Notes: generated by a model not told the origin, from the letters alone. A stretch of DNA of 32,221 nucleotides from Rhodothermales bacterium (GCA_028278205.1 JANQES010000034.1:1-32221), one strand, 5' to 3'; shown: positions 1 through 8,331, counted from the first letter of the stretch. Numbers and translations: made by a program.

Positions 1-10
1 ATAAAAATGA

Positions 11-90
11 TAGCGAATGGCGAATAGCGAATCGGGGGCGCATTCCCTATTGCCCTACCCTATTGGCCACTCGCCACTCCCCATTCGCTA
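11..90. repeat. Heptamer-word inverted repeat at the 3' end of the arginase pseudogene
   Basis: The left side (about 11-33) is a run of 7-mers such as AGCGAAT, GGCGAAT, AGCGAAT. The right side (about 64-90) reads GGCCACT, CGCCACT, CCCCATT, CGCTA. The outermost ten bases (tagcgaatgg at 11-20 and ccattcgcta at 81-90) are exact reverse complements. The stop codon of the arginase reading frame (minus strand, 88-90) lies inside the right arm. It belongs to the same architectural class as the other intergenic hairpins in this window. Confidence 0.7.
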
Positions 91-767
91 CCGTGCCTGA
101 AGCCCTTTGACGGCGCCGACGGCCAGCCGGTAGACGGCCCGGAGCGTGGTCTTGTCCGGGTCGGCATCGGCCGGGTAGGAGGCGAGGCCGAGGGCGGCGG
201 CTTTCTCGTAGCGAAACATCACCGCCAGCGCCGCCGCCAGTTCTTCGCTCGTCGGGCCGTCGGGCACGGTCAGCGGATGGCCCATGACCTCCGGCGGGTC
301 GAGCACGTCGAGGTCGATGTGGATGTAGATGAGGTCCGTCAGGCGGCTCAGACGCTCCATCTGGGTGTGGATGTTGCCGGAGAGCGTGCGGACGTCGTCG
401 ACGGTGATGTGTTCGATGAGGGAGCGGTCGATGCGGTCTTGTTCGAGCGGGTCGGTGTCTCGGACGCAGGCCATGACGATGTAGCGTTCCGGCAGGGCGG
501 GGTCGAGGCCGGATTGTTGGCGCATGCGCGTCAGGGCGTGGCCTGCCGAGACGGCCACGGGCATGCCGCCAAGCATACCGCTGAGGGTGGTCTCGGGCGT
601 GTTATAGTCACCATGCGCTCGGTGTCTGTCTCCGGCCCGGCCCGGTCGCCTCCGTAGGGATTCACCACGAGGGCGACGCGGAGCTTTCCATCGGCAGCCC
701 GGTACTTTTGCGCCTGCGCCGTGGCCGGGATCAGCAGCAAGAAGGTGAGGAAGAAGTAGCGGTTCAT
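88..767 (-). pseudogene. Arginase-family exported protein, internally deleted and frameshifted
   Basis: The head starts at ATG 765-767 with a signal peptide (MNRYFFLTFLLLIPATAQAQ) followed by LRVALVVNPYGGDRAGPE, typical of an exported arginase/ureohydrolase. The frame then breaks near 612-625. The tail continues in another frame as AHGDYNTPETT, then metal-binding DLDVLDP and a C-terminal GAVKGLQAR. Known family members have roughly 100 more residues between these parts, including the GGDHS metal motif. Here the first Asp of DAHGD is replaced at the join, so two metal-binding blocks are lost. The product cannot be a working binuclear-manganese hydrolase. Identification as arginase family is firm. 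Whether this is a true pseudogene or an assembly collapse cannot be decided from the sequence alone. Confidence 0.8.
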
Positions 768-810
768 GTGCGTTCGTAAAACATGAGACGAGCAAAGCGA
801 CTCACGAAGT

Positions 811-879
811 AAACGTAAAACGTAAGGGTGCTTCTAAAAAGGTTTTTGCGAGCACCCTTACGTTTCACGTTTTACGTTT
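811..879. repeat. Heptamer-word hairpin between arginase pseudogene and DUF1080 gene
   Basis: Left arm 811-832 is AAACGTA-AAACGTA followed by agggtgct. Right arm 851-879 is agcaccctta followed by CGTTTCA, CGTTTTA, CGTTTT. The inner 15 bases pair perfectly, with an 18-nt loop (833-850). It lies 14 nt beyond the DUF1080 stop codon on the minus strand. It could act as a transcript-end hairpin but lacks a clean T-tract. Confidence 0.7.
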
Positions 880-893
880 TAAAAGAAAGACGA

Positions 894-2333
894 CTATCGG
901 CCCGCCATCGTCATTCTGTGAGGGATCTTGCGGATTTTGATACTCCGGAAGTGGACTTCGTCGCCGTGGTCTTGCAAGAGGATGTGGCCTTGCTCCCAGT
1001 GCCCGAAGCCTTCCCACTTGACGTATTTGCTGCGCGTCACGAGCGCGTCGAAGGCCTGGGTGCCGCGTTCGTATTCGAGCACTTTGCGGTTGTTGAGCCA
1101 GTGCTCGACGTGCGCGCCGCTGAAGACGCTTTTCTCGGTCCGGTTGCGGTTGAGCCACTCGTCCACGCGGGTGCCTTTGACGATGAGCCGGGCGCGGTTC
1201 CACTCGCCGGGCGGGTTGACGATCTTGTTCTTATGCGCCGGGATGAGGTCGTAGAGCGAGGCGACCGTTCGGTTGCCGCCGGCGCCCATCTTGGCATCCG
1301 GGTGCTTCTCATCGTCGAGGAGTTGATATTCGAGGCCGATGGCCGAGGCATCGCTGCCGTAGCTCTCGGTGATGAAATACTTGATGCCGCTGTTGGCGCC
1401 TTCGGTGAGCTTGAAATCGAGGCTCAACTCGAACATATCATATTCACCCATCGTCACGATGTCGCCGCCGTGGGCCGACTCGGCGCCGCCCGAGGCTTCG
1501 ACGATCAACACGCCGTTTTCGATGCGCCATCCTCTTTCGGGGAAGGCCTCTTTGCCCGCGCCGCGCCAGCCGTTGGTGGTCTTGCCGTCGAAGAGTAGTT
1601 TCCAGCCCTGCGCCTCTTCCTGCGGCGAGAGATGGTTCGGAATCAGGTTGACCACAGCGATGTTGGTCCACGGGCTGCGCACCAGGTTCTCCGTCTTGAT
1701 CTTCACATTGCGCCAGCGAATCTCCTTGCCCGCCATCGACTCATTGCTGATGCTATGCACTTGCAGCGCGATGAAGCCCTCGGCAGTCATGTCGTCGATG
1801 AGGTCGGCGCAGGGCACGCCGTTGATCCAGGTGCGGATGGACGGCCCGATGGCTTCGATGTAATAGTGGTTCCACGTGCCGTTTTTGAAGGCTTTGCGGC
1901 ATTTCTGGTTCAACTCCATCGGATAGAGCCAGCCCCGGCGCGCTTCGTCGTAGATCCCGCCGCTCCAGGCCCGCTCCGCCGGATCGATCTCGACCTGATA
2001 GCCGTGGACGCGCCCGTTGCGGTAGTCCTCCTTGCTCTCGCTGCGGATCTGAATGCCTGAGTTGATGGCCGGATCGACCATCACCTCCACGCTGAGGAAG
2101 AAATCGCCATAGGTTTTCTCGGTGGCGAGGAAGGTGTTGGGCGTACCCATCTTCGTCGTGCCGACGATTTCGCCGTTGTCGATGGTGTAGGCGGCTTCGC
2201 CGTTGAGGCGGGTCCAGCCGGTGAAGTCGGAGCCGTTGAAGAGGTCGTGCCAGCCGTTGTCCTGGGCATAGGCCGTGCCGGCGGCCAGGATCATCCCCAG
2301 CAGGAGCGTGGCTATCGTGATGTGCGGTTTCAT
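894..2333 (-). CDS. Exported two-domain DUF1080 (3-keto-disaccharide hydrolase-like) protein
   Basis: The 479-residue product has a signal peptide ending near AGTAYAQ and two consecutive DUF1080 beta-sandwich domains. Domain 1 (about 25-215) opens with WHDLFNGSDFTGW and contains INSGIQIRSE. Domain 2 (about 238-470) opens with WKLLFDGKTTNGWRG and contains GANSGIKYFI and GHILLQDHGDEVHFRSIKI. The family is a concanavalin-like fold; some members hydrolyse 3-keto-glycosides in the periplasm. About 19 extra residues (roughly 395-413) precede AHVEHWLNNRKV in domain 2 and look like an imperfect local duplication of that motif (see findings). The gene stands alone on the minus strand. Substrate is unknown; a role in extracellular glycan or glycoside breakdown is inferred. 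Confidence 0.88.
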   Translation of the reverse strand: MKPHITIATLLLGMILAAGTAYAQDNGWHDLFNGSDFTGWTRLNGEAAYTIDNGEIVGTTKMGTPNTFLATEKTYGDFFLSVEVMVDPAINSGIQIRSESKEDYRNGRVHGYQVEIDPAERAWSGGIYDEARRGWLYPMELNQKCRKAFKNGTWNHYYIEAIGPSIRTWINGVPCADLIDDMTAEGFIALQVHSISNESMAGKEIRWRNVKIKTENLVRSPWTNIAVVNLIPNHLSPQEEAQGWKLLFDGKTTNGWRGAGKEAFPERGWRIENGVLIVEASGGAESAHGGDIVTMGEYDMFELSLDFKLTEGANSGIKYFITESYGSDASAIGLEYQLLDDEKHPDAKMGAGGNRTVASLYDLIPAHKNKIVNPPGEWNRARLIVKGTRVDEWLNRNRTEKSVFSGAHVEHWLNNRKVLEYERGTQAFDALVTRSKYVKWEGFGHWEQGHILLQDHGDEVHFRSIKIRKIPHRMTMAGR

Positions 2334-2469
2334 AGCGGTGGGTGTCGTGTTGACGTTGAGGCGGGGGCGTCATTCCGAGAAAATACCAACTCTTACGATA
2401 AGAGACGCGGAGGGCTTTCGAAACCCTTCAAGTCTTCGAAAAGGGGATTTTTTAGTAATTATCTGATGA

Positions 2470-2544
2470 TGCCACGAAGGCACGAAGACACGAAGAGGCT
2501 ATCGTTAGGGCAAATCATCTTCGTGTCTTCGTGCCTTTGTGGCA
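2470..2544. repeat. Word-repeat hairpin 3' of cutC
   Basis: Left arm 2470-2498 repeats CACGAAG-type words (tgccacgaaggcacgaag and on). Right arm 2517-2544 is its near reverse complement (cttcgtgtcttcgtgccttt and on). The period here is about 8. It ends 10 nt from the cutC stop codon. The rest of the 221-bp gap (2334-2469) shows no gene; it should contain the DUF1080 promoter, but no clear -35/-10 was recognised. Confidence 0.75.
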
Positions 2545-2554
2545 AATAAAAAAG

Positions 2555-3301
2555 CTATCCCGCAAGCCCATCAAGCTGGCGGCGGAGGTCGGCGACGGCC
2601 TCAGCGTCGGTGGTCGAAAAGCGGTCTTCCGGGGCGCGGAACGATCCGCCGAAGGTGACGTGGGGCCGCGCCTGCGTCGAGGCGTCGGCGCGCGTCGTCG
2701 TCAGCGAGGCGTGGATCTGGGTGCATCCGGTGCGGGCCAGGACGTCGGCGAGGGTGAAACGGTTGATGCCGCCGCCGGGCAGGATCTCGATGCGCCCGGC
2801 AGCCTGCTGCACGTAGCGGGCGATGTTGGCGGCGCCGTTGTACGCGCTGGCTTGCTGGCCGGCCGTCAGCACACGCGTCACACCCAGATCAATCAGCCGT
2901 TCGAGCGTGTCTTCGGGATCGGGCACGACGTCGAAAGCCCGGTGAAAGACCGCCTCCCGGCCTTCGGTTTGCGCGATGAGGCGTCGGCAGCGAGGTTCGT
3001 CGAGCCTACCGTCTTCGGTGAGGATCCCGAAGGCGATGCCGTCGGCGCCGTGTTCGAGGGCGAACTCGACGTCGCGTTGCATCGCTGCAAAGTCGCGCTC
3101 GCTGTAGCAAAAGCCGCCGGGGCGAGGCCGGATCATGACGATGATCGGGATATCGAGGACGGCTCTGGCTTCGATCAACACGCCGGGCGAAGGCGTCAGG
3201 CCGCCGAGAGCCAACGCCGCGTTTAACTCGATGCGGTGCGCGCCGCCTTCCTGCGCGGCGAGGCAATCATCCACCGACGCGGTGCAGATTTCCAGAGTCA
3301 T
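2555..3301 (-). CDS. cutC: CutC family protein
   Basis: The 248-residue TIM-barrel product matches CutC from end to end: MTLEICTASVDDCLAAQEGGA at the N-terminus, then RIELNAALALGGLTPS, IIVMIRPRPGGFCY, GADGIAFGIL, HRAFDVV, RVLTAGQ and ILPGGGIN. The usual length is 240-250, so the start is set at ATG 3299-3301; the longer open frame upstream only translates intergenic repeat. CutC was first linked to copper homeostasis, but its biochemical role is still uncertain. It is cytosolic. The gene is divergent from the TolB-like gene and has related word repeats at both ends (2521-2544 and 3307-3330, same orientation). Confidence 0.92.
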   Translation of the reverse strand: MTLEICTASVDDCLAAQEGGAHRIELNAALALGGLTPSPGVLIEARAVLDIPIIVMIRPRPGGFCYSERDFAAMQRDVEFALEHGADGIAFGILTEDGRLDEPRCRRLIAQTEGREAVFHRAFDVVPDPEDTLERLIDLGVTRVLTAGQQASAYNGAANIARYVQQAAGRIEILPGGGINRFTLADVLARTGCTQIHASLTTTRADASTQARPHVTFGGSFRAPEDRFSTTDAEAVADLRRQLDGLAG

Positions 3302-3306
3302 AAATT

Positions 3307-3330
3307 TTGTGTCTTTGTGCCTTTGTGGCG
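3307..3330. repeat. Solo word-repeat arm upstream of cutC
   Basis: This 24-mer matches the right arm of the hairpin at 2521-2544 in 21 of 24 positions and has the same orientation. cutC is therefore enclosed by direct repeats. It lies 5 nt from the cutC start codon, in the 105-bp divergent promoter region shared with the TolB-like gene. Confidence 0.7.
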
Positions 3331-3406
3331 TATGATTCATCCGGGCAAGAACCCCGCCCACAACGTTCTGAAATCTCCAGAAACAATACAAGAAAAGGCC
3401 GGCACT

Positions 3407-4909
3407 ATGAAGACGCTGCAACAGATCGGTTGGATCATAGGAAGCCTGGTGGTACTGTGCGGAACTGTGGCTTCGTGCAATGGGCAAGGAGGGCTCGGCA
3501 TGTTCGAAGGACAAACCAACGTCGGCGAGGCGCCGCTGGGAGGCAGCGTGGCCTATGATGCCGGCGCGGCGGTGTATCGCATCACCGGCAGCGGCGAGGA
3601 TATCTACGGCGAAAGCGATGCCTTCTACTACGTCTGGCGCAAAGCCGAAGGCGACGTGGTTTTAACCGCCGACGTCGCTTTCGAGGGAACGGGGGGGCAT
3701 CAATATCGCAAAGCCGGCTGGATGATACGCGGCGGCCTCGAACCGGACGCGCCGTATGCCGACGCTCTGGTCCACGGCGACGGCTTGATCGCGCTGCAAT
3801 ACCGCGAGACCGCCGGCGGGCCGACGCAGGAAGTCCTGGCAGCCACGCGCGCGCCGGCCACGATACGCCTGGAGCGGACGGGCGACCTGTTTACGCTCTT
3901 CGTGGCGTCTGAGGGCGAGGATTTTCAGCCCGTCGGTAGCATTTCGGTGGATTTGCCTGATACGGTGTATGCCGGGCTGGCCGTCTGTGCGCGCGACGAA
4001 AACGTGCAGGAGACCGCCGCGTTTTCGAACGTCGGCTTCGAATCGATAGGCGTTGTTGCGGAGGAAGATCGCGTGGTGGAGAGCACCCTCGAAATCGTCA
4101 CAGTCGATACGGGCGCCCGGCGGATCGTGCGGCGCGCGCGTGAACATTTCGAAGCGCCCAACTGGTCGCCGGACGGCGCGGAACTGGTTTATAACAGCGA
4201 AGGCCGGCTCTATCGCATCCCCGTCGAAGGCGGCGAACCGCAGCAGATCGATACGGGTTTTGCGGATCGCTGCAACAACGATCACGGCTTCTCGCCCGAC
4301 GGCACGCAACTCGTCATCAGCCATAGTCCCGAAGGCGGCTCGTCGATGATCTACACGTTGCCGAGTGAGGGCGGAACGCCGCGTCTCGTCACCGAGCAGG
4401 GGCCGTCCTACTGGCACGGCTGGTCGCCCGACGGCAAGACGCTCGTCTATTGCGCCCGGCGCAACGGCGAATACGACGTCTACGCCATCCCCGTCGAAGG
4501 CGGCGCCGAAACCCGCCTGACCGACGCGCCCGGCCTCGACGACGGCCCGGAGTATTCACCCGACGGCGGCACCATCTTTTTCAACTCGGTGCGCACCGGC
4601 CAGATGAAAATATGGCGCATGAACCCCGACGGCTCCAATCAAGAACAACTCTCCCCGGACGACGACTACGGCGACTGGTTCGCACACCCCTCGCCCGACG
4701 GCCAGCAACTCGTCTTTCTCTCCTACGACAAAAGCGTCGAAGGCCACCCGCCCAACAAAAACGTACTGCTGCGCCTGATGCCCATCGACGGCGGCGAACC
4801 CCGCGTGCTGGCAACGCTCTTCGGCGGCCAGGGCACCATCAACGTGCCGTCCTGGTCGCCCGATAGCAAGGAGGTGGCTTTTGTGAGTTATCGCCTCGTG
4901 GCGCCTTGA
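3407..4909 (+). CDS. TolB-like beta-propeller lipoprotein with N-terminal beta-sandwich domain
   Basis: The start is ATG 3407, preceded by an A/G-rich AGAAAAGG. An earlier in-frame extension is only intergenic repeat. The 500-residue product begins with a lipoprotein signal ending VASC (Cys24), so it is probably membrane anchored outside the cytoplasm. Residues about 30-215 resemble DUF1349/concanavalin-type domains (DAFYYVWRKAEGD, YRKAGWMIRGG, TIRLERTGD). Residues about 235-500 carry PD40/TolB propeller repeats: APNWSPDGAELVYNS, GFSPDGTQLVISH, GWSPDGKTLVYCA, EYSPDGGTIFFNS and SWSPDSKEVAF. Such proteins are usually binding or scaffold proteins, sometimes related to peptidases; no catalytic residues are visible. 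The specific role is unknown. A repeat with a terminator-like core begins 7 nt after the stop codon. Confidence 0.85.
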   Translation: MKTLQQIGWIIGSLVVLCGTVASCNGQGGLGMFEGQTNVGEAPLGGSVAYDAGAAVYRITGSGEDIYGESDAFYYVWRKAEGDVVLTADVAFEGTGGHQYRKAGWMIRGGLEPDAPYADALVHGDGLIALQYRETAGGPTQEVLAATRAPATIRLERTGDLFTLFVASEGEDFQPVGSISVDLPDTVYAGLAVCARDENVQETAAFSNVGFESIGVVAEEDRVVESTLEIVTVDTGARRIVRRAREHFEAPNWSPDGAELVYNSEGRLYRIPVEGGEPQQIDTGFADRCNNDHGFSPDGTQLVISHSPEGGSSMIYTLPSEGGTPRLVTEQGPSYWHGWSPDGKTLVYCARRNGEYDVYAIPVEGGAETRLTDAPGLDDGPEYSPDGGTIFFNSVRTGQMKIWRMNPDGSNQEQLSPDDDYGDWFAHPSPDGQQLVFLSYDKSVEGHPPNKNVLLRLMPIDGGEPRVLATLFGGQGTINVPSWSPDSKEVAFVSYRLVAP

Positions 4910-4916
4910 ACGTGCT

Positions 4917-5075
4917 GATTTTGGATTTTAGATTTTGGATTTTGGATTGGGAAATTACCGAGCCCCTTTTAGCAAAAGAGAACGCCGCGACGGTCGAGAC
5001 CGCTGCGGCGTTCTCTTTTGAGATGAGGATGCCGGATGAGACCAATCCAAAATCTAAAATCCAAAATCCAAAATT
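4917..5075. repeat. GGATTTT-arm composite repeat with terminator-like core, copy 1
   Basis: Outer arms are tandem GGATTTT/AGATTTT words (about 4917-4950) and their reverse complement (about 5043-5075). The core is a 15-bp perfect stem (4974-4988 with 5005-5019, flanked by A's on one side and T's on the other) with a nested 5-bp stem CGGTC/GACCG in its loop. This would terminate transcription in both directions between the convergent TolB-like and sulfatase genes. The element fills the gap and ends 2 nt before the sulfatase stop codon. Homologous copies lie at 23006-23151 and 24898-25013. Confidence 0.88.
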
Positions 5076-5077
5076 CC

Positions 5078-6505
5078 CTACTCCCCTTCATACTCCGGAT
5101 TCAACGCCGTCGGCACCGGCGCGTTGAGCGAATCGCGCCAGGCTTGCATCAGCGTGTGCAGTTTCTGCGTTTTGTCCGGCATCGTCTCAGCGAGGTTGTT
5201 TTGCTCGCCGGGGTCGTCGCGCAGGTTGTAGAGTTCGAGGCGATTGTCTTCGAAGAATTCGATGAGCTTGAAATCGCCCTGACGGACGGCGGCGGCGGGT
5301 GTGGTGCGCCAGGGTCCGGGCGTGTCACGATAGCGTTCGAGATAGGCCGGGAAGTGCCAGTGGAGGGCACGCGGTGGCGGCGGCGTGGCGTCGGAGAGCA
5401 GCGGCCACAGGCTGACGCCGTCGAACGCTTGGTTGGAAGGCAGTGGGGTGCCGGTCATCTCCAGCAGCGTCGGGTAGAGGTCGGTGCCGATGACGGGCGT
5501 GTCGTCGCGGCGCGCTTCGGGAAGCAGGCCCGGCGCGTAGATGGCCAGGGGCACGCGGATGCCGCCTTCGTAGAGCATCCCCTTCGCCCCGCGCAGCGGC
5601 GCCATCGACGTAGCCGGTCCGTAGCCGCCGTTGTCCGAGAAAAAGAGGACGATGGTGTTGTTTGCCAGGCTTCGTTCTTCGAGCAGGCGCATCACGCGGC
5701 CCACACTTTCGTCCACACTTTCGATCATCGCTGCGTAGGTGGGGTTGTTGTGCGCCTCGTCGCCGGGCTTCTGGCGGTATTTTTCGATAATTACCTCTTT
5801 GGCTTGAATCGGGGTGTGGACGGCGTAGTGGGCGAAATACAGGAAAAAAGGCTGATCCGCGTGCAGTTCGATGAAGCCGAGGGCTTCGTCGGTCAGCCGG
5901 TCGGTCAGGTATTCGCCGTCACGCCCGCTCGGCTGGAGGTCTGCCAGGGTATAATTGCCTCGCTGATACGGATAGAAGTAGCCCGGCGGGCTGCCCCGGT
6001 GGTTTCCGGCCACATTCACGTCGAAGCCCTGATCTATGGGCAGGTGGCCGTCTCCGCCGAGGTGCCATTTGCCCACGTGCGCCGTCGCATAGCCTGCCGC
6101 TTTCAGGGCCTCGGCCAGCGTGACGAAGCTGGTGTCGAGCGTGGTCGTATTCGGCGTGGGGATCAGCTTGCGATGCCGGGATTCTCCGCGCGCCGAACTG
6201 GCGACGGTGTAGATGCCGTGCCGGGGCGTGTACTGGCCGGTCATCAGCGAGGCGCGGCTCGGCGCACAGTTGGGGGCGTTGGCGTAGGCGTTGGTAAAGA
6301 CAATCCCGCCCTCCGCCAGCCGGTCGATGTTCGGCGTCTCGTAATACGCGCTGCCCATGAACCCGACGTCGCGCCAGCCCAGGTCATCGATGTAGAAAAG
6401 GACGATGTTGGGCGGGGCGGGCCTTTCTTCAGCACACCTGAGGCCTAAGACCAGGGCGAGCGTCAGGGCGATGCTGGATGATATGATGCGGGGGCAGAGG
6501 CGCAT
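5078..6505 (-). CDS. Exported sulfatase (arylsulfatase family)
   Basis: The 475-residue product has a hydrophobic N-terminal segment with a Cys at 24 (GLRC, not a canonical lipobox), then NIVLFYIDDLGW with the metal-binding Asp pair. The sulfatase signature NCAPSRASLMTGQYTPRHG follows, with Cys80 in CxPSR as the residue converted to formylglycine. AHVGKWHLGG and LFFSDNGG supply further metal and active-site residues. It is expected to hydrolyse sulfate esters outside the cytoplasm; the substrate is not predictable. A second sulfatase lies upstream on the same strand. No formylglycine-generating or anaerobic maturase gene is in the window. Confidence 0.93.
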   Translation of the reverse strand: MRLCPRIISSSIALTLALVLGLRCAEERPAPPNIVLFYIDDLGWRDVGFMGSAYYETPNIDRLAEGGIVFTNAYANAPNCAPSRASLMTGQYTPRHGIYTVASSARGESRHRKLIPTPNTTTLDTSFVTLAEALKAAGYATAHVGKWHLGGDGHLPIDQGFDVNVAGNHRGSPPGYFYPYQRGNYTLADLQPSGRDGEYLTDRLTDEALGFIELHADQPFFLYFAHYAVHTPIQAKEVIIEKYRQKPGDEAHNNPTYAAMIESVDESVGRVMRLLEERSLANNTIVLFFSDNGGYGPATSMAPLRGAKGMLYEGGIRVPLAIYAPGLLPEARRDDTPVIGTDLYPTLLEMTGTPLPSNQAFDGVSLWPLLSDATPPPPRALHWHFPAYLERYRDTPGPWRTTPAAAVRQGDFKLIEFFEDNRLELYNLRDDPGEQNNLAETMPDKTQKLHTLMQAWRDSLNAPVPTALNPEYEGE

Positions 6506-6510
6506 GATGG

Positions 6511-6609
6511 TGTTGAATATCGAATATCGATCAGGGAATGTTGAATGTCGAATGTACTGTCGGATCCTTCAACAATCGACATTCGCTATTCGATATTGGA
6601 CATTCAAAA
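6511..6609. repeat. Heptamer-word hairpin between the two sulfatase genes
   Basis: This is the clearest case of strict 7-nt period. Left: tgttgaa, tatcgaa, tatcgat, cagggaa, tgttgaa, tgtcgaa, tgtactg (6511-6559). Right: ttcaaca, atcgaca, ttcgcta, ttcgata, ttggaca, ttcaaaa (6568-6609). The two arms are approximate reverse complements. It starts 6 nt upstream of the sulfatase-1 start codon and ends 11 nt from the sulfatase-2 stop. Confidence 0.8.
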
Positions 6610-6619
6610 AGAAGGTTTC

Positions 6620-8092
6620 TCAACGATCATCACCATTCCACTCCGGATTCGGTGTTGGCATGCGAGCGTCTACGGCTTCGCGCCAGGCGTGGAGGGCGTC
6701 GCGGAGTTCGGCGGCTTTGTCCGGCATCGTGGCGGCCAGGTCCGTCGTCTCGCCGAGGTCGTCGTCGAGGTTGAAGAGTTCGACGCGGTCGTCTTCGAAC
6801 CATTCGATCAGTTTGAAGGTGCCCGCGCGGATGGCGCCGGTGGGTCTGTTGCCGGAGCCGTGGTAATGCGGAAAGTGCCAGTAGAGCGTATCGCGTTCGA
6901 GGGAGTCGTCTCCGGCGAGCAGCGGCGCGAGGCTCAGGCCGTCGCGGTGCTGATCGGGTCGTAGCGGCAGGCCGGCCATCTCCAGCAGCGTCGGGTAGAG
7001 ATCTGTGCTCGTCGCGGGGGTGTGGTTGAGGCTGCCGGGCTGCGCCACGCCCGGTCCTTTGACGATGAACGGGACGCGGATGCCGCCTTCGTAGAGCAAT
7101 CCTTTACCGGCGCGCAGCGGGCGGTTGGACGTCGGCGCCCAGGCCCGGTCTCGGCTGAGCGTGCTCAGACCGCCGTTGTCCGAGACGAAAACGACGACGG
7201 TGTTATCGGCCAGGCCGAGCGCATCGAGCGCGTCGAGCACGCGGCCCACGCTCTCGTCGGTGCTCTCGATCATCCCGGCATAGACGGCGTGGTCTTGCCG
7301 CTGCCGTGTCGTGCCGAGCGTGCCTTCGGGCAGAAAAGCCGGCTCGTCGGTGGGCGGCAGCGCCTCGGTTTTGGCCTCGTACTTGTGCGTGAGCGTGTCT
7401 TTCGATTGCAGCGGCGTGTGGACGGCGTAGTGCGAGAGGACGAGCAAAAACGCGCTGTCGCGGTGCGCCTCCAGAAACTCCACCGCCACGTCGGTCAGCC
7501 GGTCGGTGAGGTAGGCGTCGTCGGGGTCGCCGTTGAGGTCGGGGACGTTGGTGAGGGCGAAGTTGGGGTTTTCGTACGGCGGGAAATACGAGCCGGGCTG
7601 GCCGGCATAGTTGACGGTCTTGATGAAATCGAACCCCTGATCATCGGGCATAAACCCTTCTTTGCCGAGGTGCCATTTGCCAATGTAGCCGGTGGCATAA
7701 CCCGCCTCGCGAAACGCCTCGCCAACGGTAATCTCTTCGAGCGGCAACTGGCGGACGTACTCGGCCTGAAGCAACGGCCCTTTTTGCTCGCCGCCGATCC
7801 AGTTGGTCAGGTGCAGCCGGGCGGGGTGTTTGCCCGTCATCAGGCTGGCCCGCGTGGGCGAGCAGACCGAGCTGGCCGTGTAAAACTCCGTAAAGCGCAC
7901 CCCCTCCGCCGCCAGCCGGTCGATGTGGGGCGTTTCGTAAAACGTGCTGCCGTAGACGCCGGTATCGAGCCACCCCAGGTCGTCGATGAGGATGACGACG
8001 ACGTTGGGCGGCGTCTCCGGCGCCTCACGCTGGCACCCGGCGGCGAGGGCGGCCAGCGCCAGGATGATCAAATAGCGACGCGGTCTTTGCAT
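6620..8092 (-). CDS. Sulfatase lipoprotein (arylsulfatase A-like)
   Basis: The start chosen is ATG 8090-8092, because GGAGAAA lies 6 nt upstream; a TTG five codons earlier is inferior. The 490-residue protein has a lipoprotein signal with lipobox LAAGC (Cys20). Metal ligands sit in VVVILIDDLGW. The formylglycine site is CSPTR (Cys77) within SSVCSPTRASLMTGKHPAR. YIGKWHLGK and VFVSDNGG complete the active site. It is expected to be anchored outside the cytoplasm and to remove sulfate esters from a polysaccharide or other sulfated substrate. It is probably co-oriented or co-transcribed with the sulfatase at 5078-6505, although a hairpin lies between them. Confidence 0.93.
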   Translation of the reverse strand: MQRPRRYLIILALAALAAGCQREAPETPPNVVVILIDDLGWLDTGVYGSTFYETPHIDRLAAEGVRFTEFYTASSVCSPTRASLMTGKHPARLHLTNWIGGEQKGPLLQAEYVRQLPLEEITVGEAFREAGYATGYIGKWHLGKEGFMPDDQGFDFIKTVNYAGQPGSYFPPYENPNFALTNVPDLNGDPDDAYLTDRLTDVAVEFLEAHRDSAFLLVLSHYAVHTPLQSKDTLTHKYEAKTEALPPTDEPAFLPEGTLGTTRQRQDHAVYAGMIESTDESVGRVLDALDALGLADNTVVVFVSDNGGLSTLSRDRAWAPTSNRPLRAGKGLLYEGGIRVPFIVKGPGVAQPGSLNHTPATSTDLYPTLLEMAGLPLRPDQHRDGLSLAPLLAGDDSLERDTLYWHFPHYHGSGNRPTGAIRAGTFKLIEWFEDDRVELFNLDDDLGETTDLAATMPDKAAELRDALHAWREAVDARMPTPNPEWNGDDR

Positions 8093-8195
8093 GGCGCGTT
8101 TCTCCAAAAAATGATCTTGGAATCACGCAAAGAGACGAACATTTTTCGCCAATCTCAAGGTTTTTAGGCATGAAAATGCGCAGGTTTGCTTAGCA

Positions 8196-8243
8196 ATTTT
8201 ATTTCGGGAGTGCGCGTGATTTGAACATTTTATTTCGGGAGTG
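8196..8243. repeat. 17-bp direct repeat in promoter region
   Basis: The sequence attttatttcgggagtg occurs exactly twice, at 8196-8212 and 8227-8243, 31 bp apart (about three helical turns). It lies in the 239-bp gap between the divergent sulfatase and Uma2 genes. It could be a pair of operator sites or promoter-like elements; nothing else is seen in the gap. Confidence 0.5.
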
Positions 8244-8331
8244 AGAGCATGAAGAGGCTTTTACCGGATCCCCAGGGCCGTTCACGTCATTAACAACACA
8301 CCGGCGCTCACACCAGCTACAAGGCATCATC

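Noticed and set aside
2470..2544. CRISPR-like repetition in word-repeat hairpins
   Set aside because: Words are tandem without unique spacers and occur as inverted arms, so they are not a repeat-spacer array; the same holds for 30571-30782.
4974..5019. The composite repeat core as a small RNA gene or riboswitch
   Set aside because: It occurs between convergent stops, is symmetrical, and has flanking A/T tracts. Terminator-like function is a simpler reading.
828..6448. Long open frames antisense to the DUF1080 and sulfatase genes (for example 828-1598 plus and 5036-6448 plus)
   Set aside because: High-GC third positions keep antisense frames open. Their translations are low-complexity Val/Asp/Arg-rich, without motifs, while the opposite strands encode clear families.
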